From NCBI GenBank assembly GCA_002688155.1, contig NZCH01000056.1, positions 1-7,969 of the forward strand: 7,969 bases of DNA. The letters run 5' to 3'. Made by a program: the position numbers and the translations under genes. The notes beneath the pieces were generated by a model. The model saw only the letters and a program-made list of their open reading frames with translations, was not told where the DNA came from and did no database searches. Of this stretch, positions 1 to 5,883 are shown one piece after another. Origin of the DNA: Phycisphaerae bacterium. Lineage in GTDB: Bacteria; Planctomycetota; Phycisphaerae; Phycisphaerales; Phycisphaeraceae. Position 1 is the first letter of the stretch. Each line of letters begins with the position of its first letter.

Positions 1-538
1 AATCAAGAACTGAATCGTGCAGTCCGGGGCCATGCTCCAGTCGTCGCTTGGAAACGGAATCTGAAAGTTCTGGAACTGGCATCGGGTGCGGAGTAGGATT
101 GGAGCCTTCTGGTTCGTCTGCAGGAAACATCGAGTCCGGGTTGATAACCATTACTGATCCGCCACCTGGGGTCGGCGTTGGAACCAAATCGGGCCCTTGA
201 TTCATAGCATGACTAACGGTATCAGCGTTTGGTGCCGTCCACGCCTCGCCCTTAATGTCTCCCAACTTAATGAAGCCTTCTGATTCGTCAGAAGGCCGCA
301 TCGAGTCCGGGTTGATGCCCATTACTGCGTAGGTTTCTACGTCAGAATCTTCTACTGGGGTCAGCTGGGAAACTTCAATGGCTGCGGCGGCGTCATTGAC
401 GGGTTCCGGTACATCGGACACCAGTGCAGCGGCGGAAAACAGCACACGACTTTCAAGTGCCATCAAACCGTGGTGCTGTACATTGGCTTGCGAACCACCG
501 TTGTTTGTCTTGCCTTTTTTATTCTTGCCAGCTGCCAT
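1..538 (-). CDS. LEPR-XLL domain surface protein, N-terminal part (runs off window)
   Basis: This frame is open from the ATG at 538 down to the left edge (179 codons, no stop), so the gene is partial at its 3' end. Residues 25-37 read LMALESRVLFSAA, which matches the LEPR-XLL motif found near the N-terminus of large planctomycete surface or secreted proteins. It is preceded by a Lys/Asn/Gly-rich stretch (MAAGKNKKGKTNNGG). The rest is acidic and Pro-rich with low complexity, and holds two copies of an 18-residue repeat (residues 72-89 and 129-146, both with the core INPDSM). The start at 538 is favoured because AAAAGGGG (553-546) lies 7 nt upstream; in-frame ATGs also exist just upstream, including one at 544. 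GC is lower than in the rest of the window. The LEPR-XLL assignment follows from the motif and its position; the function is unknown. It is probably a large exported protein whose main domains lie outside the window. Confidence 0.75.
   Translation of the reverse strand, partial: MAAGKNKKGKTNNGGSQANVQHHGLMALESRVLFSAAALVSDVPEPVNDAAAAIEVSQLTPVEDSDVETYAVMGINPDSMRPSDESEGFIKLGDIKGEAWTAPNADTVSHAMNQGPDLVPTPTPGGGSVMVINPDSMFPADEPEGSNPTPHPMPVPELSDSVSKRRLEHGPGLHDSVLD
101..154 (-). repeat. 54-bp intragenic repeat, copy 2 (INPDSM unit)
   Basis: This encodes VMVINPDSMFPADEPEGS in the LEPR-XLL gene. It matches the copy at 272-325 at about 45 of 54 bases and stays in the same reading frame, so it is a duplicated coding module rather than a mobile element. 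Confidence 0.75.
272..325 (-). repeat. 54-bp intragenic repeat, copy 1 (INPDSM unit)
   Basis: This encodes VMGINPDSMRPSDESEGF in the LEPR-XLL gene. The stretch CATCGAGTCCGGGTTGAT on the plus strand is identical in both copies. The unit spacing is 171 bp, a whole number of codons. Confidence 0.75.
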
Positions 539-545
539 GTCCATG

Positions 546-553
546 CCCCTTTT
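546..553 (-). promoter_or_regulatory. Ribosome binding site of the LEPR-XLL gene
   Basis: The minus strand reads AAAAGGGG, ending 7 nt before the ATG at 538. This is what selects that start over the in-frame ATG at 544, which would sit too close to it. Confidence 0.5.
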
Positions 554-609
554 GAAAAGCATCATTTGGTTTGCCTTGACACGGGCGACGAAATTGCCCC
601 AGTGTTCGA

Positions 610-641
610 TGACTGCTGACCGTCGTGCGTATCAGCAGTCA
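610..641. promoter_or_regulatory. 10-bp inverted repeat upstream of the LEPR-XLL gene
   Basis: TGACTGCTGA (610-619) and TCAGCAGTCA (632-641) are perfect reverse complements separated by 12 nt. The repeat lies about 70-100 nt upstream of the LEPR-XLL start codon, in a gene-free, AT-richer stretch (545-725). It could be a dimeric repressor site or a 5'-UTR hairpin. There is no T-tract next to it, so a terminator is unlikely. I see no convincing sigma-70 promoter nearby. Confidence 0.45.
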
Positions 642-725
642 GCAGGTAATTGCAAACCTGATGCCACAAATGCAACCGTGAACATAATCTTCTTACAGCA
701 AATGCTTTAAGAAAAATATTTCTTC

Positions 726-974
726 TTGCCCCTTCCAGTAATTGGGGGATATCCCCCAGGTATACCTCCCCGGTTTGGGCAATACATCCACCACGACCCC
801 ACCTGCCCGACCCTCAACGCTCACCGCGTGACCGACGGCCTGGGCCGCGAACTGTGGACCGTGTGGTGCGACCACTGCGACCACTGGCACTGGCACGGGC
901 CGCTGGAGGGGCACCGAATCGCACACTGCCATGACCCGGCGTCGCCGTACAAGGCGCGTGGGTACAACATTTAG
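726..974 (+). CDS. Small His/Cys-rich conserved hypothetical protein
   Basis: This is an 82-residue protein with a dense Cys/His cluster in its second half: C48-x2-C51-x-H53-x-H55-x-H57, then H63, H67 and C68, ending SPYKARGYNI. The layout, including WCDHCDHWHWHG and GHRIAHC, suggests a small metal-binding (zinc-ribbon-like) fold. From memory it resembles short uncharacterised proteins common in actinobacterial genomes, but I cannot check that here. The only early in-frame start is TTG at 726, with a weak AAGAA upstream; a TAA lies at 708-710. The N-terminal 20 residues overlap two adjacent palindromes, so the true start is uncertain (GTG at 828 would leave only the Cys/His core). The gene converges on the mini PEP-CTERM gene across a repeated element and terminator. 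Metal binding is an inference. Confidence 0.6.
   Translation: MPLPVIGGYPPGIPPRFGQYIHHDPTCPTLNAHRVTDGLGRELWTVWCDHCDHWHWHGPLEGHRIAHCHDPASPYKARGYNI
743..767. repeat. Two abutting perfect palindromes
   Basis: TGGGGGATATCCCCCA (743-758) is a perfect 16-bp palindrome. AGGTATACCT (758-767) is a perfect 10-bp palindrome sharing its last base. They fall at the very start of the small His/Cys-rich ORF. They could be an operator if the real start is further downstream, or a coincidence of the Gly/Pro coding there (GGYPPGIPP). Confidence 0.5.
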
Positions 975-976
975 TT

Positions 977-1067
977 GGTGGCCCCGGCGGTGGTTGCGCC
1001 GGCGCGCGTGACGTCAAGTCAGCGCAACAAACAACCCCGGCGTGAACCGGGGCGGGTCCGTGTTCAG
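977..1067. repeat. Junction repeat copy A (~90 bp, contains terminator hairpin)
   Basis: This is about 85% identical to 4136-4225, with a few one-base gaps. From left to right the shared parts are: a GC-rich arm (CCCGGCGGTGGTTGC), CGCGTGACGT, an A-rich spacer, the identical 18-base hairpin CCCCGGCGTGAACCGGGG, and a GTGTTCA tail. Both copies sit where a plus-strand gene meets a minus-strand gene. Here the copy begins just after the TAG of the His/Cys-rich protein and ends just before the stop of the mini PEP-CTERM gene. Confidence 0.75.
1026..1052 (-). terminator. Rho-independent terminator of the prepilin/PEP-CTERM pair
   Basis: On the minus strand the stem CCCCGG, a 6-nt loop and CCGGGG are followed by TTGTTTGTT. 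It lies 11 nt beyond the stop of the mini PEP-CTERM frame. It is identical in its 18-base core to the terminator behind the HtrA gene, though with a shorter stem and a weaker T-tract. Confidence 0.65.
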
Positions 1068-1305
1068 TATGTTGCGCTGCTCACGCCGCGCCGGCACATC
1101 AGTCCGCCTGCGCCCGGCAGGACCAGCGCCGCGGTGGCGGGCTCGGGGATGGGGGCCGGCATCGAGGTCCATCAGGAGGCGGGTACCCGCCGGCTGGCGT
1201 AATATCGTTTGCGGCGCCTGTGTCTGCACGCATCACCGACGCGGCGAACACCGTGATGGTGCATGCGGCCGTGAGCGACGGATACCTGATCGTGTCAGTG
1301 CGCAT
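1064..1305 (-). pseudogene. Mini PEP-CTERM protein gene, frameshifted at a C5 run
   Basis: The first frame starts at ATG 1305 and encodes a signal-peptide-like N-terminus (MRTDTIR, then a hydrophobic run YPSLTAACTITVFAASVM). It continues for about 50 residues to a run of five C on the minus strand (1155-1151). Beyond that run, the frame displaced by one base reads PIPEPATAALVLPGAGGL then MCRRGVSSATY and stops at 1066-1064. That is a typical PEP-CTERM sorting tail: PEP motif, hydrophobic helix and basic end. These tails direct export and processing by exosortase. One extra C would join both parts into an 80-residue protein. The ATG is 43 nt downstream of the prepilin stop and a terminator follows, so the pair forms one transcription unit. 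The mature part is only about 20 residues, far shorter than usual, which suggests an internal deletion. It could be a decayed gene, a sequencing indel, or a variable homopolymer. Confidence 0.65.
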
Positions 1306-1348
1306 GGTCGTGATCCCGGTGCAATCCCCGAAAACCCTTCACTTGCGC

Positions 1349-2107
1349 TCAATACTCAAAGCGCGTAAGCAGTCCCGGCTGCTGGCGCAGAACCACGAAC
1401 TGAAGAGTCGTGTGCGTCTCGACGTGCCCGTCGCCGTGCAGGCGTGATGTGTCCTCATGAAAGTCATTGTTCTGCGAATGGTAAGAATACGTGATCCCGA
1501 ATTGCCCGTAATCGGCGTTGCTGTCCGCCACGATCACATCGCGCGACGACATCGGCCGCAGCGGCGGACCGTCCGGATCGACGTTCCCCGATTCGTGCCA
1601 CTGCCAGTAGTTGGGATCGGACGGATGCGAGAGACTGAAGAACAGGTTGTACGTCTGTCCACCCGGCCGGCTGAACAGTGGGGGGAACCTCGTCTCCTCG
1701 GGCTGGAGCGGGTCGAACGGACAGAAGAATGACCGCACGTCGCCGTCAAACGCGTCCAGCAGCGCAATCTCGGTCACGGGACCGAACGCATCGTGGACAA
1801 AGAGCGGATTCTCACGCGGGTTGGGCGGAAAGAGCCCGTGATGATCAACCGAGTACGCGCCCAGCCCTACGCCGATCTGCCTGAGGTTCTGTGCGCAGAC
1901 AGAGATCTTCCCGCGCCGTCGCGCGCCCCGCAGCGCGGGAAGAATCATCGCAATCAACACCGACAGCAGTACGATCACAACGAGTAATTCAATGAGTGTG
2001 AATCCCAATGATGGCGAGCACGGACCAACGCGCCGCCCGCGATCGCCGAAACCGCGTCGCACGATATGAGACAACCTGTCGCAGGCGTGATGTTTGAAAA
2101 CCACCAT
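1349..2107 (-). CDS. Prepilin-type N-terminal cleavage/methylation domain protein (DUF1559-like pseudopilin)
   Basis: The protein has 252 residues from ATG 2107. Residues 35-45 read GFTLIELLVVI, the class III prepilin signal: prepilin peptidase cuts after Gly35, Phe36 becomes the methylated N-terminus, and Glu40 is the conserved +5 Glu. A hydrophobic helix runs to about residue 57, followed by LPALRGARRRGKISVCAQNLRQIGVGLGAYS, a phrase characteristic of the planctomycete G-type/DUF1559 prepilins, here split by this description at ILPALRGARRR and NLRQIGVGLGAYS. The C-terminus has RLHGDGHVE, a shortened form of the H-X9-DG motif of these families. The leader of 35 residues is long. TTG 2137 is a longer alternative, and the GTG 45 nt inside (leader of 20) a shorter one; none has a strong ribosome binding site. 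Such proteins sit in the inner membrane or in type II secretion/pilus-like fibres. The partner here is the mini PEP-CTERM gene downstream. Confidence 0.85.
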   Translation of the reverse strand: MVVFKHHACDRLSHIVRRGFGDRGRRVGPCSPSLGFTLIELLVVIVLLSVLIAMILPALRGARRRGKISVCAQNLRQIGVGLGAYSVDHHGLFPPNPRENPLFVHDAFGPVTEIALLDAFDGDVRSFFCPFDPLQPEETRFPPLFSRPGGQTYNLFFSLSHPSDPNYWQWHESGNVDPDGPPLRPMSSRDVIVADSNADYGQFGITYSYHSQNNDFHEDTSRLHGDGHVETHTTLQFVVLRQQPGLLTRFEY

Positions 2108-2218
2108 CGCGAAGATTCCCGCACACCCGTCTGCCAACGCTGTATGCTGACGACTATTACAATCCTTATTCTATCGGTCGCCATGTGAAGATCAACGAAT
2201 ACCGTTTGAGAGGTCAAT
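2108..2218. promoter_or_regulatory. Divergent intergenic region, prepilin and sialidase genes
   Basis: This 111-bp stretch separates two divergent starts and must hold promoters for both genes. It is AT-richer than its flanks around 2150-2175 (ACTATTACAATCCTTATTCT). I could not fix a -35/-10 pair with confidence. GAGAGG at 2208-2213, 5 nt before the ATG at 2219, is the sialidase ribosome binding site. Confidence 0.4.
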
Positions 2219-3862
2219 ATGCCTGATGATTTAACGCATTCTTTGACGATGGCACAGGGCCAGTGGCATTTTGTCAATGGTGACTGGCTCGATTTCGATG
2301 ACAGTGCTTTGGGCGTCGCAACCGACGACGTCCGCCGGCACGGCGACAGCTTGCAGGGACATCATTACGCGTTCGCCCGGCATCTGTGTTTCGATGATGT
2401 ACGCATGCGATTCGACTTCCGCGCCGGTGGGCACACGGACACAGGTATTGTGCTGCGGGCGACAGGTGAGCGTGATTTCTTTCTGCTGCACTTTCCCGGC
2501 TGCGGGCAGTCGACCCGCGGCCAGCACTTTTTCGCCGCGCTGTCGCGGATGGACGACAGCGGGTACCTGCGGTGCATCAAGCTGGAAATGGTGCGCCGCG
2601 TGCAAAGTCATCCGATTGACTGGCAGCCGGCGGAGTTAACACTAAGCGGCGGACGGCTGTCCGTGCAGATCGGTGATCACGGGTTTTTCGAGGCCGAGCA
2701 CGCGGACCTGGCCGGGGCCGGGTGCGTTGGACTGCACCTGTTCTCGACCAACCCCGAAAGCTACGCGCCGCTGCGCAACGTTGTGGTTGAAGGCGAGCCG
2801 GCCGAGCCGGTGTGGAACGACGATCAGCGGCAGCCGACCAACTGGTTCCATCCGGCGCCGCGCGACGACCAGCTCTGGCAGCAGCCATGGAGCCTGATCG
2901 ACCTGCCCGGTGGTGAACTGCTGCTGGCATACAACGTGCAGAGCAGCCCCGACGCGTCGGGCAACGCGAAGTCGACGCAGTTTCTGATGCGTTCGTCGGA
3001 CCGCGGCCGGTCATGGTCGGACCCGGTCGAACTGACACTGACCGACAAACAGCAAGCGTGGTCGCCGCCGCGCCTGCACTTGACGCCCGCGGGCCGGCTG
3101 ATCGCGTTGATAAGTCGCGACGAGCAGTTCTACATCGCGGAATCCGCCGATGCGGCGCAATCATGGTCGGATCCCGCGCCCGTCAACGTGCCGGGCCGGG
3201 TCAAGGACGGCAAGGTGCGGTTCAACATCGGCCCACAGGCGTTTGTCAACTGCGCTGACGGCGCGATGATCGTCCTGGGATATGGCAAGGTGTGCGGCGA
3301 AGACTCGGAAACAATCTACACCTGGAGCGGCCAGCATTTCCAGGCCTTTTCCGTTCGCTCAACCGACGATGGACGAACGTGGTCGGCCCCGATCAACGTC
3401 GACAACCGTGGCCTGGACCAGAACGGCAATCAAATCGACGGCAACATGGACCTTACGGAAGTGTGCGCCGCGGAAATGAGTAACGGCCACATCATGGCGC
3501 TGATCCGCCCGGTGTACTCGTCGTGGATGTGGGAGACATGGTCGAAAGACGGCGGCGTGACGTGGGGCCCGTGCGTGCGCGGCCCATTCCCCGGCTACGC
3601 GACGACGAACCTGCTGCGCACCCGATCGGGCGCCGTGCTCATCGCGCATCGTCAACCGTCCATGATGGTCAACTGCAGCCGTGACGAAGGGCACACCTGG
3701 GACGCAGGTACGATCATCGACAGCGCGCTGTGGTGCATGGGCGCCATGTGCGAGGTCGAGCCCGACGTCGTGCTGCACGTGTACTGGGACTCATACGAGT
3801 CGCACATGCGCATGCAGTTCATCCGCGTCTTGAGCGATCGGATCGAGCCGGTGCGGGTGTGA
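2219..3862 (+). CDS. Sialidase/BNR-repeat protein with N-terminal lectin-like domain
   Basis: The protein has 547 residues. Residues about 15-195 look like a concanavalin A-like beta-sandwich (DUF1080-like: GIVLRATGERDFFLLHF, then GRLSVQIGDHGFFEAEHADL, ending in a GLHLF...PLRNVVVEG strand). Residues about 215-545 form a BNR/sialidase beta-propeller with Asp boxes (S-x-D-x-G-x-[ST]-W) at 259-266, 381-388, 442-449 and 487-494, plus a degenerate one at 309-316. ALIR (427-430) and the Glu in TEV (414) sit where sialidases carry an active-site Glu and Arg, but a canonical RIP motif is not evident, so sialic acid specificity is unproven. There is no signal peptide: the N-terminus MPDDLTHSLTMAQGQWHF is polar. 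The start is supported by GAGAGG 5 nt upstream. A 93-residue ORF follows 31 nt downstream. It could be any exo-glycosidase or carbohydrate-binding member of the six-bladed propeller group. Confidence 0.85.
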   Translation: MPDDLTHSLTMAQGQWHFVNGDWLDFDDSALGVATDDVRRHGDSLQGHHYAFARHLCFDDVRMRFDFRAGGHTDTGIVLRATGERDFFLLHFPGCGQSTRGQHFFAALSRMDDSGYLRCIKLEMVRRVQSHPIDWQPAELTLSGGRLSVQIGDHGFFEAEHADLAGAGCVGLHLFSTNPESYAPLRNVVVEGEPAEPVWNDDQRQPTNWFHPAPRDDQLWQQPWSLIDLPGGELLLAYNVQSSPDASGNAKSTQFLMRSSDRGRSWSDPVELTLTDKQQAWSPPRLHLTPAGRLIALISRDEQFYIAESADAAQSWSDPAPVNVPGRVKDGKVRFNIGPQAFVNCADGAMIVLGYGKVCGEDSETIYTWSGQHFQAFSVRSTDDGRTWSAPINVDNRGLDQNGNQIDGNMDLTEVCAAEMSNGHIMALIRPVYSSWMWETWSKDGGVTWGPCVRGPFPGYATTNLLRTRSGAVLIAHRQPSMMVNCSRDEGHTWDAGTIIDSALWCMGAMCEVEPDVVLHVYWDSYESHMRMQFIRVLSDRIEPVRV

Positions 3863-3893
3863 GTTGGCCGCGAAAGGCGGGGGAAGTTCGATC

Positions 3894-4175
3894 ATGGAGC
3901 GCGGGACGTGGGACGAGGCGTTTTGCCAGGCCGACCACGAGCGATTTCTGGCCGGCTGCGTGGATGCGGCGCAGCGCGCGGTGGTTGGGCTGCAACCGGT
4001 GCGACTGGCCGCGAGAGTGGCGCACCAACTGGCGGATGACCTGACAACGATGTCCAGCGCGCGCGTGCCGGTGCGTTGGGAGACGGACCACTGCCCGGGT
4101 TTCCGCATTTACGTGGGCCACACGCGCGCCGCGCCGGTGGTCCCGGCGGTGGTTGCACCGGCACGCGTGACGTGA
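3894..4175 (+). CDS. Hypothetical protein downstream of the sialidase gene
   Basis: I do not recognise this 93-residue protein. ATG 3894 is preceded at 7 nt by GGGGGAAG, a good ribosome binding site; a TTG at 3864 would add 10 residues but lacks one. The codons are strongly G/C-ending like the neighbouring genes, which supports real coding. The N-terminal half (DEAFCQADHERFLAGCVDAA, then VRLAARVAHQLADDLTTM) looks helical, and the second half has RVPVRWETDHCPGFRIYVG, a likely strand pair. There is no signal peptide or membrane segment. The last 12-13 residues (VVPAVVAPARVT) lie inside the repeated junction element, so the native C-terminus may have been replaced or extended by it. It is probably co-transcribed with the sialidase gene. 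Confidence 0.55.
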   Translation: MERGTWDEAFCQADHERFLAGCVDAAQRAVVGLQPVRLAARVAHQLADDLTTMSSARVPVRWETDHCPGFRIYVGHTRAAPVVPAVVAPARVT

Positions 4176-4225
4176 AGTCAAAGCAAAAAACAGCCCCGGC
4201 GTGAACCGGGGCTAGTGGTGTTCAC
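4136..4225. repeat. Junction repeat copy B (~90 bp, contains terminator hairpin)
   Basis: This is the second copy of the element at 977-1067, about 85% identical and in the same orientation. It again lies between a plus-strand gene and a minus-strand gene. Here its left part is coding (tail of the 93-residue protein, whose TGA is inside it) and its right part holds the HtrA terminator. Just beyond it, CTAGTGGTGTTCAC (4212-4225) recurs as CTAGTGGTTCAC (4230-4241), which contains the HtrA stop codon. Confidence 0.75.
4185..4213 (-). terminator. Rho-independent terminator of the HtrA-family protease gene
   Basis: On the minus strand a perfect 8-bp stem AGCCCCGG / CCGGGGCT with a 6-nt loop is followed by TGTTTTTTGCTT. 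It begins 16 nt after the protease stop codon. The stem and T-tract make this the best-supported terminator in the window. Transcripts of the plus-strand gene would also form the hairpin, but without a strong U-tract. Confidence 0.85.
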
Positions 4226-4229
4226 TTTT

Positions 4230-5645
4230 CTAGTGGTTCACCCGCCGGGCGCGCATTTCACCGATGAGCTGGAGCGTGGTGTTGCCCGACATGCGGATCA
4301 CGGCGACGCGAATGGGCTGGCCGGGCTTGACTTTCTCGAGCAATTCGCCCAGCTCATCGAGCCGGGCAGCGCCATGTCGGCCCAGGCGCACGAGCAGGTC
4401 GCCGCGGCGCACGCCCGCGTCATGTGCCGGACTGTCAGACTCGACCGCGGTGACCAGCAGGCCGCTATCCGTGCGCACGCGCAGCGCACGCGCCGCGTCG
4501 TGGGTCAGCGGCATCGTCACGATCCCGAACTTGTCGCGCAACAGCACCGTGGCGTCGGGCCGCGGGCGCTGAGCGATCCGAAGCTCAACGATGGTCGGCG
4601 GGCTCTTGCCAAAACGAACACCAAGTGTCAACGCGTCGCCGGGCCGTTTGCCGATCATCGCGATGTGGTAATCGATCGCCGTGCGCACCGGACGACCGTC
4701 CACCTGGTCAATGAATACCAATTGATCGCGCAAGGCCGACTTGTGCGCCGGTGAGTCGGGGTCGATCGATTTGATCTTCAGTCGCTGACCGTCGGGCGTC
4801 TCAAAGGCGACCACGTGAATCCCGACGTTGATGCCGTACCGCCGCTCCACGTCGAGCATCTCGGGCAGCACCTTGTACAACTGATCGACGGGAATGGCGA
4901 AGCCGATGTTCTGCGCGTCGCCACGCATGGCGGTGTTGACGCCGATCAGGTCGCCCAGAATGTTCAACAGCGGCCCGCCCGAGTTGCCCGGGTTGATGCT
5001 CGCGTCGGTTTGAATCAGACCTTTAAATGATTTCCCATCACCAAATTCCAGTTCGCGATCGACCGCGCTGATCACACCAGCGGTTACGGTGTCCGACAAC
5101 CCTAACGGGCTGCCGATCGCGATCACTGTCTCACCGACCATGAGGTCGTGGCTGGTTCCCAGTGGCAGCGTGGCGAGTGGTCCGTCGGCGTCGATCTTGA
5201 GCACCGCCAGGTCGTGCTCGTGATCCAGGGCGACGACTTGCGCATCAAACGCGCGCTCGTCGGCAAAGAGGACTTTGCGTTCGGCGGTGCGCGCGACGAC
5301 GTGCGCGTTAGTGACAATGTAGCCCGCCTCGTGCAGCACGAAGCCGGAGCCGACGCTTTGCCTGCGAAACGTGCGCCGGCGCGGCATATGAAAAAACTGT
5401 TCAAACAGGTCAAATCCAAGCGGGTCTCGCAACTGCACTATCTGTGTGGTCGAAATGTTCACAACCGCGTTACGGCTTTGCTCGAACACGCGGACGACCG
5501 GCGTGCGCCGATCGACCGCCAGGTCGGCTGGACGCGACTCGGCTTCGTGCCCGTCACCGTGCGACGTGACGATCAGCGTGAGCAGCAATGCGCACGCGCC
5601 CGGCACCGCCGCCCGCACGTGCCCCCAGCGTCGTGCTGCCGTCAT
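4230..5645 (-). CDS. HtrA/DegP-family periplasmic serine protease (Do-like, two PDZ domains)
   Basis: The protein has 471 residues from ATG 5645, close to the usual DegP/DegQ length. Residues 1-30 form a signal peptide (MTAARRWGHVRAAVPGA, then CALLLTLIVTS), so it acts in the periplasm, degrading or refolding damaged envelope proteins. The trypsin-like domain carries the full triad: His115 in TNAHVV, Asp145 in HDLAV and Ser222 in GNSGGP. It also has a DegP-like LA-loop region (DLFEQFFHMPRRR) and the conserved NIGFAIPV strand. The first PDZ covers about 268-358 (IKSIDPDSPAHKSALRDQ), and the second about 368-465 (LLVTAVESDSPAHDAGVRRG). The start is uncertain: ATG 5675, ATG 5774 (GGAG 6 nt upstream) and ATG 5786 are in frame, but the added codons are low in GC3 and would put about 10-47 polar residues before the signal peptide. 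A terminator follows at 4213-4185. Confidence 0.93.
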   Translation of the reverse strand: MTAARRWGHVRAAVPGACALLLTLIVTSHGDGHEAESRPADLAVDRRTPVVRVFEQSRNAVVNISTTQIVQLRDPLGFDLFEQFFHMPRRRTFRRQSVGSGFVLHEAGYIVTNAHVVARTAERKVLFADERAFDAQVVALDHEHDLAVLKIDADGPLATLPLGTSHDLMVGETVIAIGSPLGLSDTVTAGVISAVDRELEFGDGKSFKGLIQTDASINPGNSGGPLLNILGDLIGVNTAMRGDAQNIGFAIPVDQLYKVLPEMLDVERRYGINVGIHVVAFETPDGQRLKIKSIDPDSPAHKSALRDQLVFIDQVDGRPVRTAIDYHIAMIGKRPGDALTLGVRFGKSPPTIVELRIAQRPRPDATVLLRDKFGIVTMPLTHDAARALRVRTDSGLLVTAVESDSPAHDAGVRRGDLLVRLGRHGAARLDELGELLEKVKPGQPIRVAVIRMSGNTTLQLIGEMRARRVNH

Positions 5646-5883
5646 CGTCACAATGCCATTATGCTGAAGAACCATTGCCTGCGAAGCGGAGTTGGAGTTG
5701 CCGCGGTAAGAAACTGTGGCTGATTCATCATCATTGCTCTTGCGTAAATGGTTGGTTTCAATCCGGCGAATCATCAAGGGCTCCATTTCTTCCTGTGAGA
5801 AACCAACTCTACCTGATTCAAAAGCGTTGGAAACTACCGCACCCCCGCAACGGACAGGAAATTTGATTCCAGGTGGGGCGGGG
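5646..5883. other. Gene-free stretch between HtrA gene start and purU remnant
   Basis: This ~240-bp stretch is lower in GC than its surroundings. It presumably holds the HtrA promoter (minus strand). A weak candidate is TTGAAA followed 17 nt later by AGCAAT on the minus strand, too poor to call. The HtrA frame stays open through it up to 5981, but codon use does not look coding. I see no other gene, repeat or RNA structure. Confidence 0.4.

Noticed and set aside
378..710. Plus-strand open frame of 110 codons
   Set aside because: It is antisense to the LEPR-XLL gene and its promoter region. It owes its length to the real minus-strand frame, which has a recognisable motif and a ribosome binding site.
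1457..1732. Plus-strand open frame over the prepilin gene
   Set aside because: It is antisense to a protein with a clear prepilin signal, and its composition (Arg/Val-rich) is that of a shadow frame.
4212..4241. Short direct repeat CTAGTGG(TG)TTCAC around the HtrA stop codon
   Set aside because: It is only about 12 bases with a two-base gap and is more likely a small slippage duplication than an attachment site; no integrase or tRNA is nearby.
4215..4754. Plus-strand frame of 179 codons
   Set aside because: It is antisense to the second PDZ domain of the HtrA-family protease, with no family features of its own.
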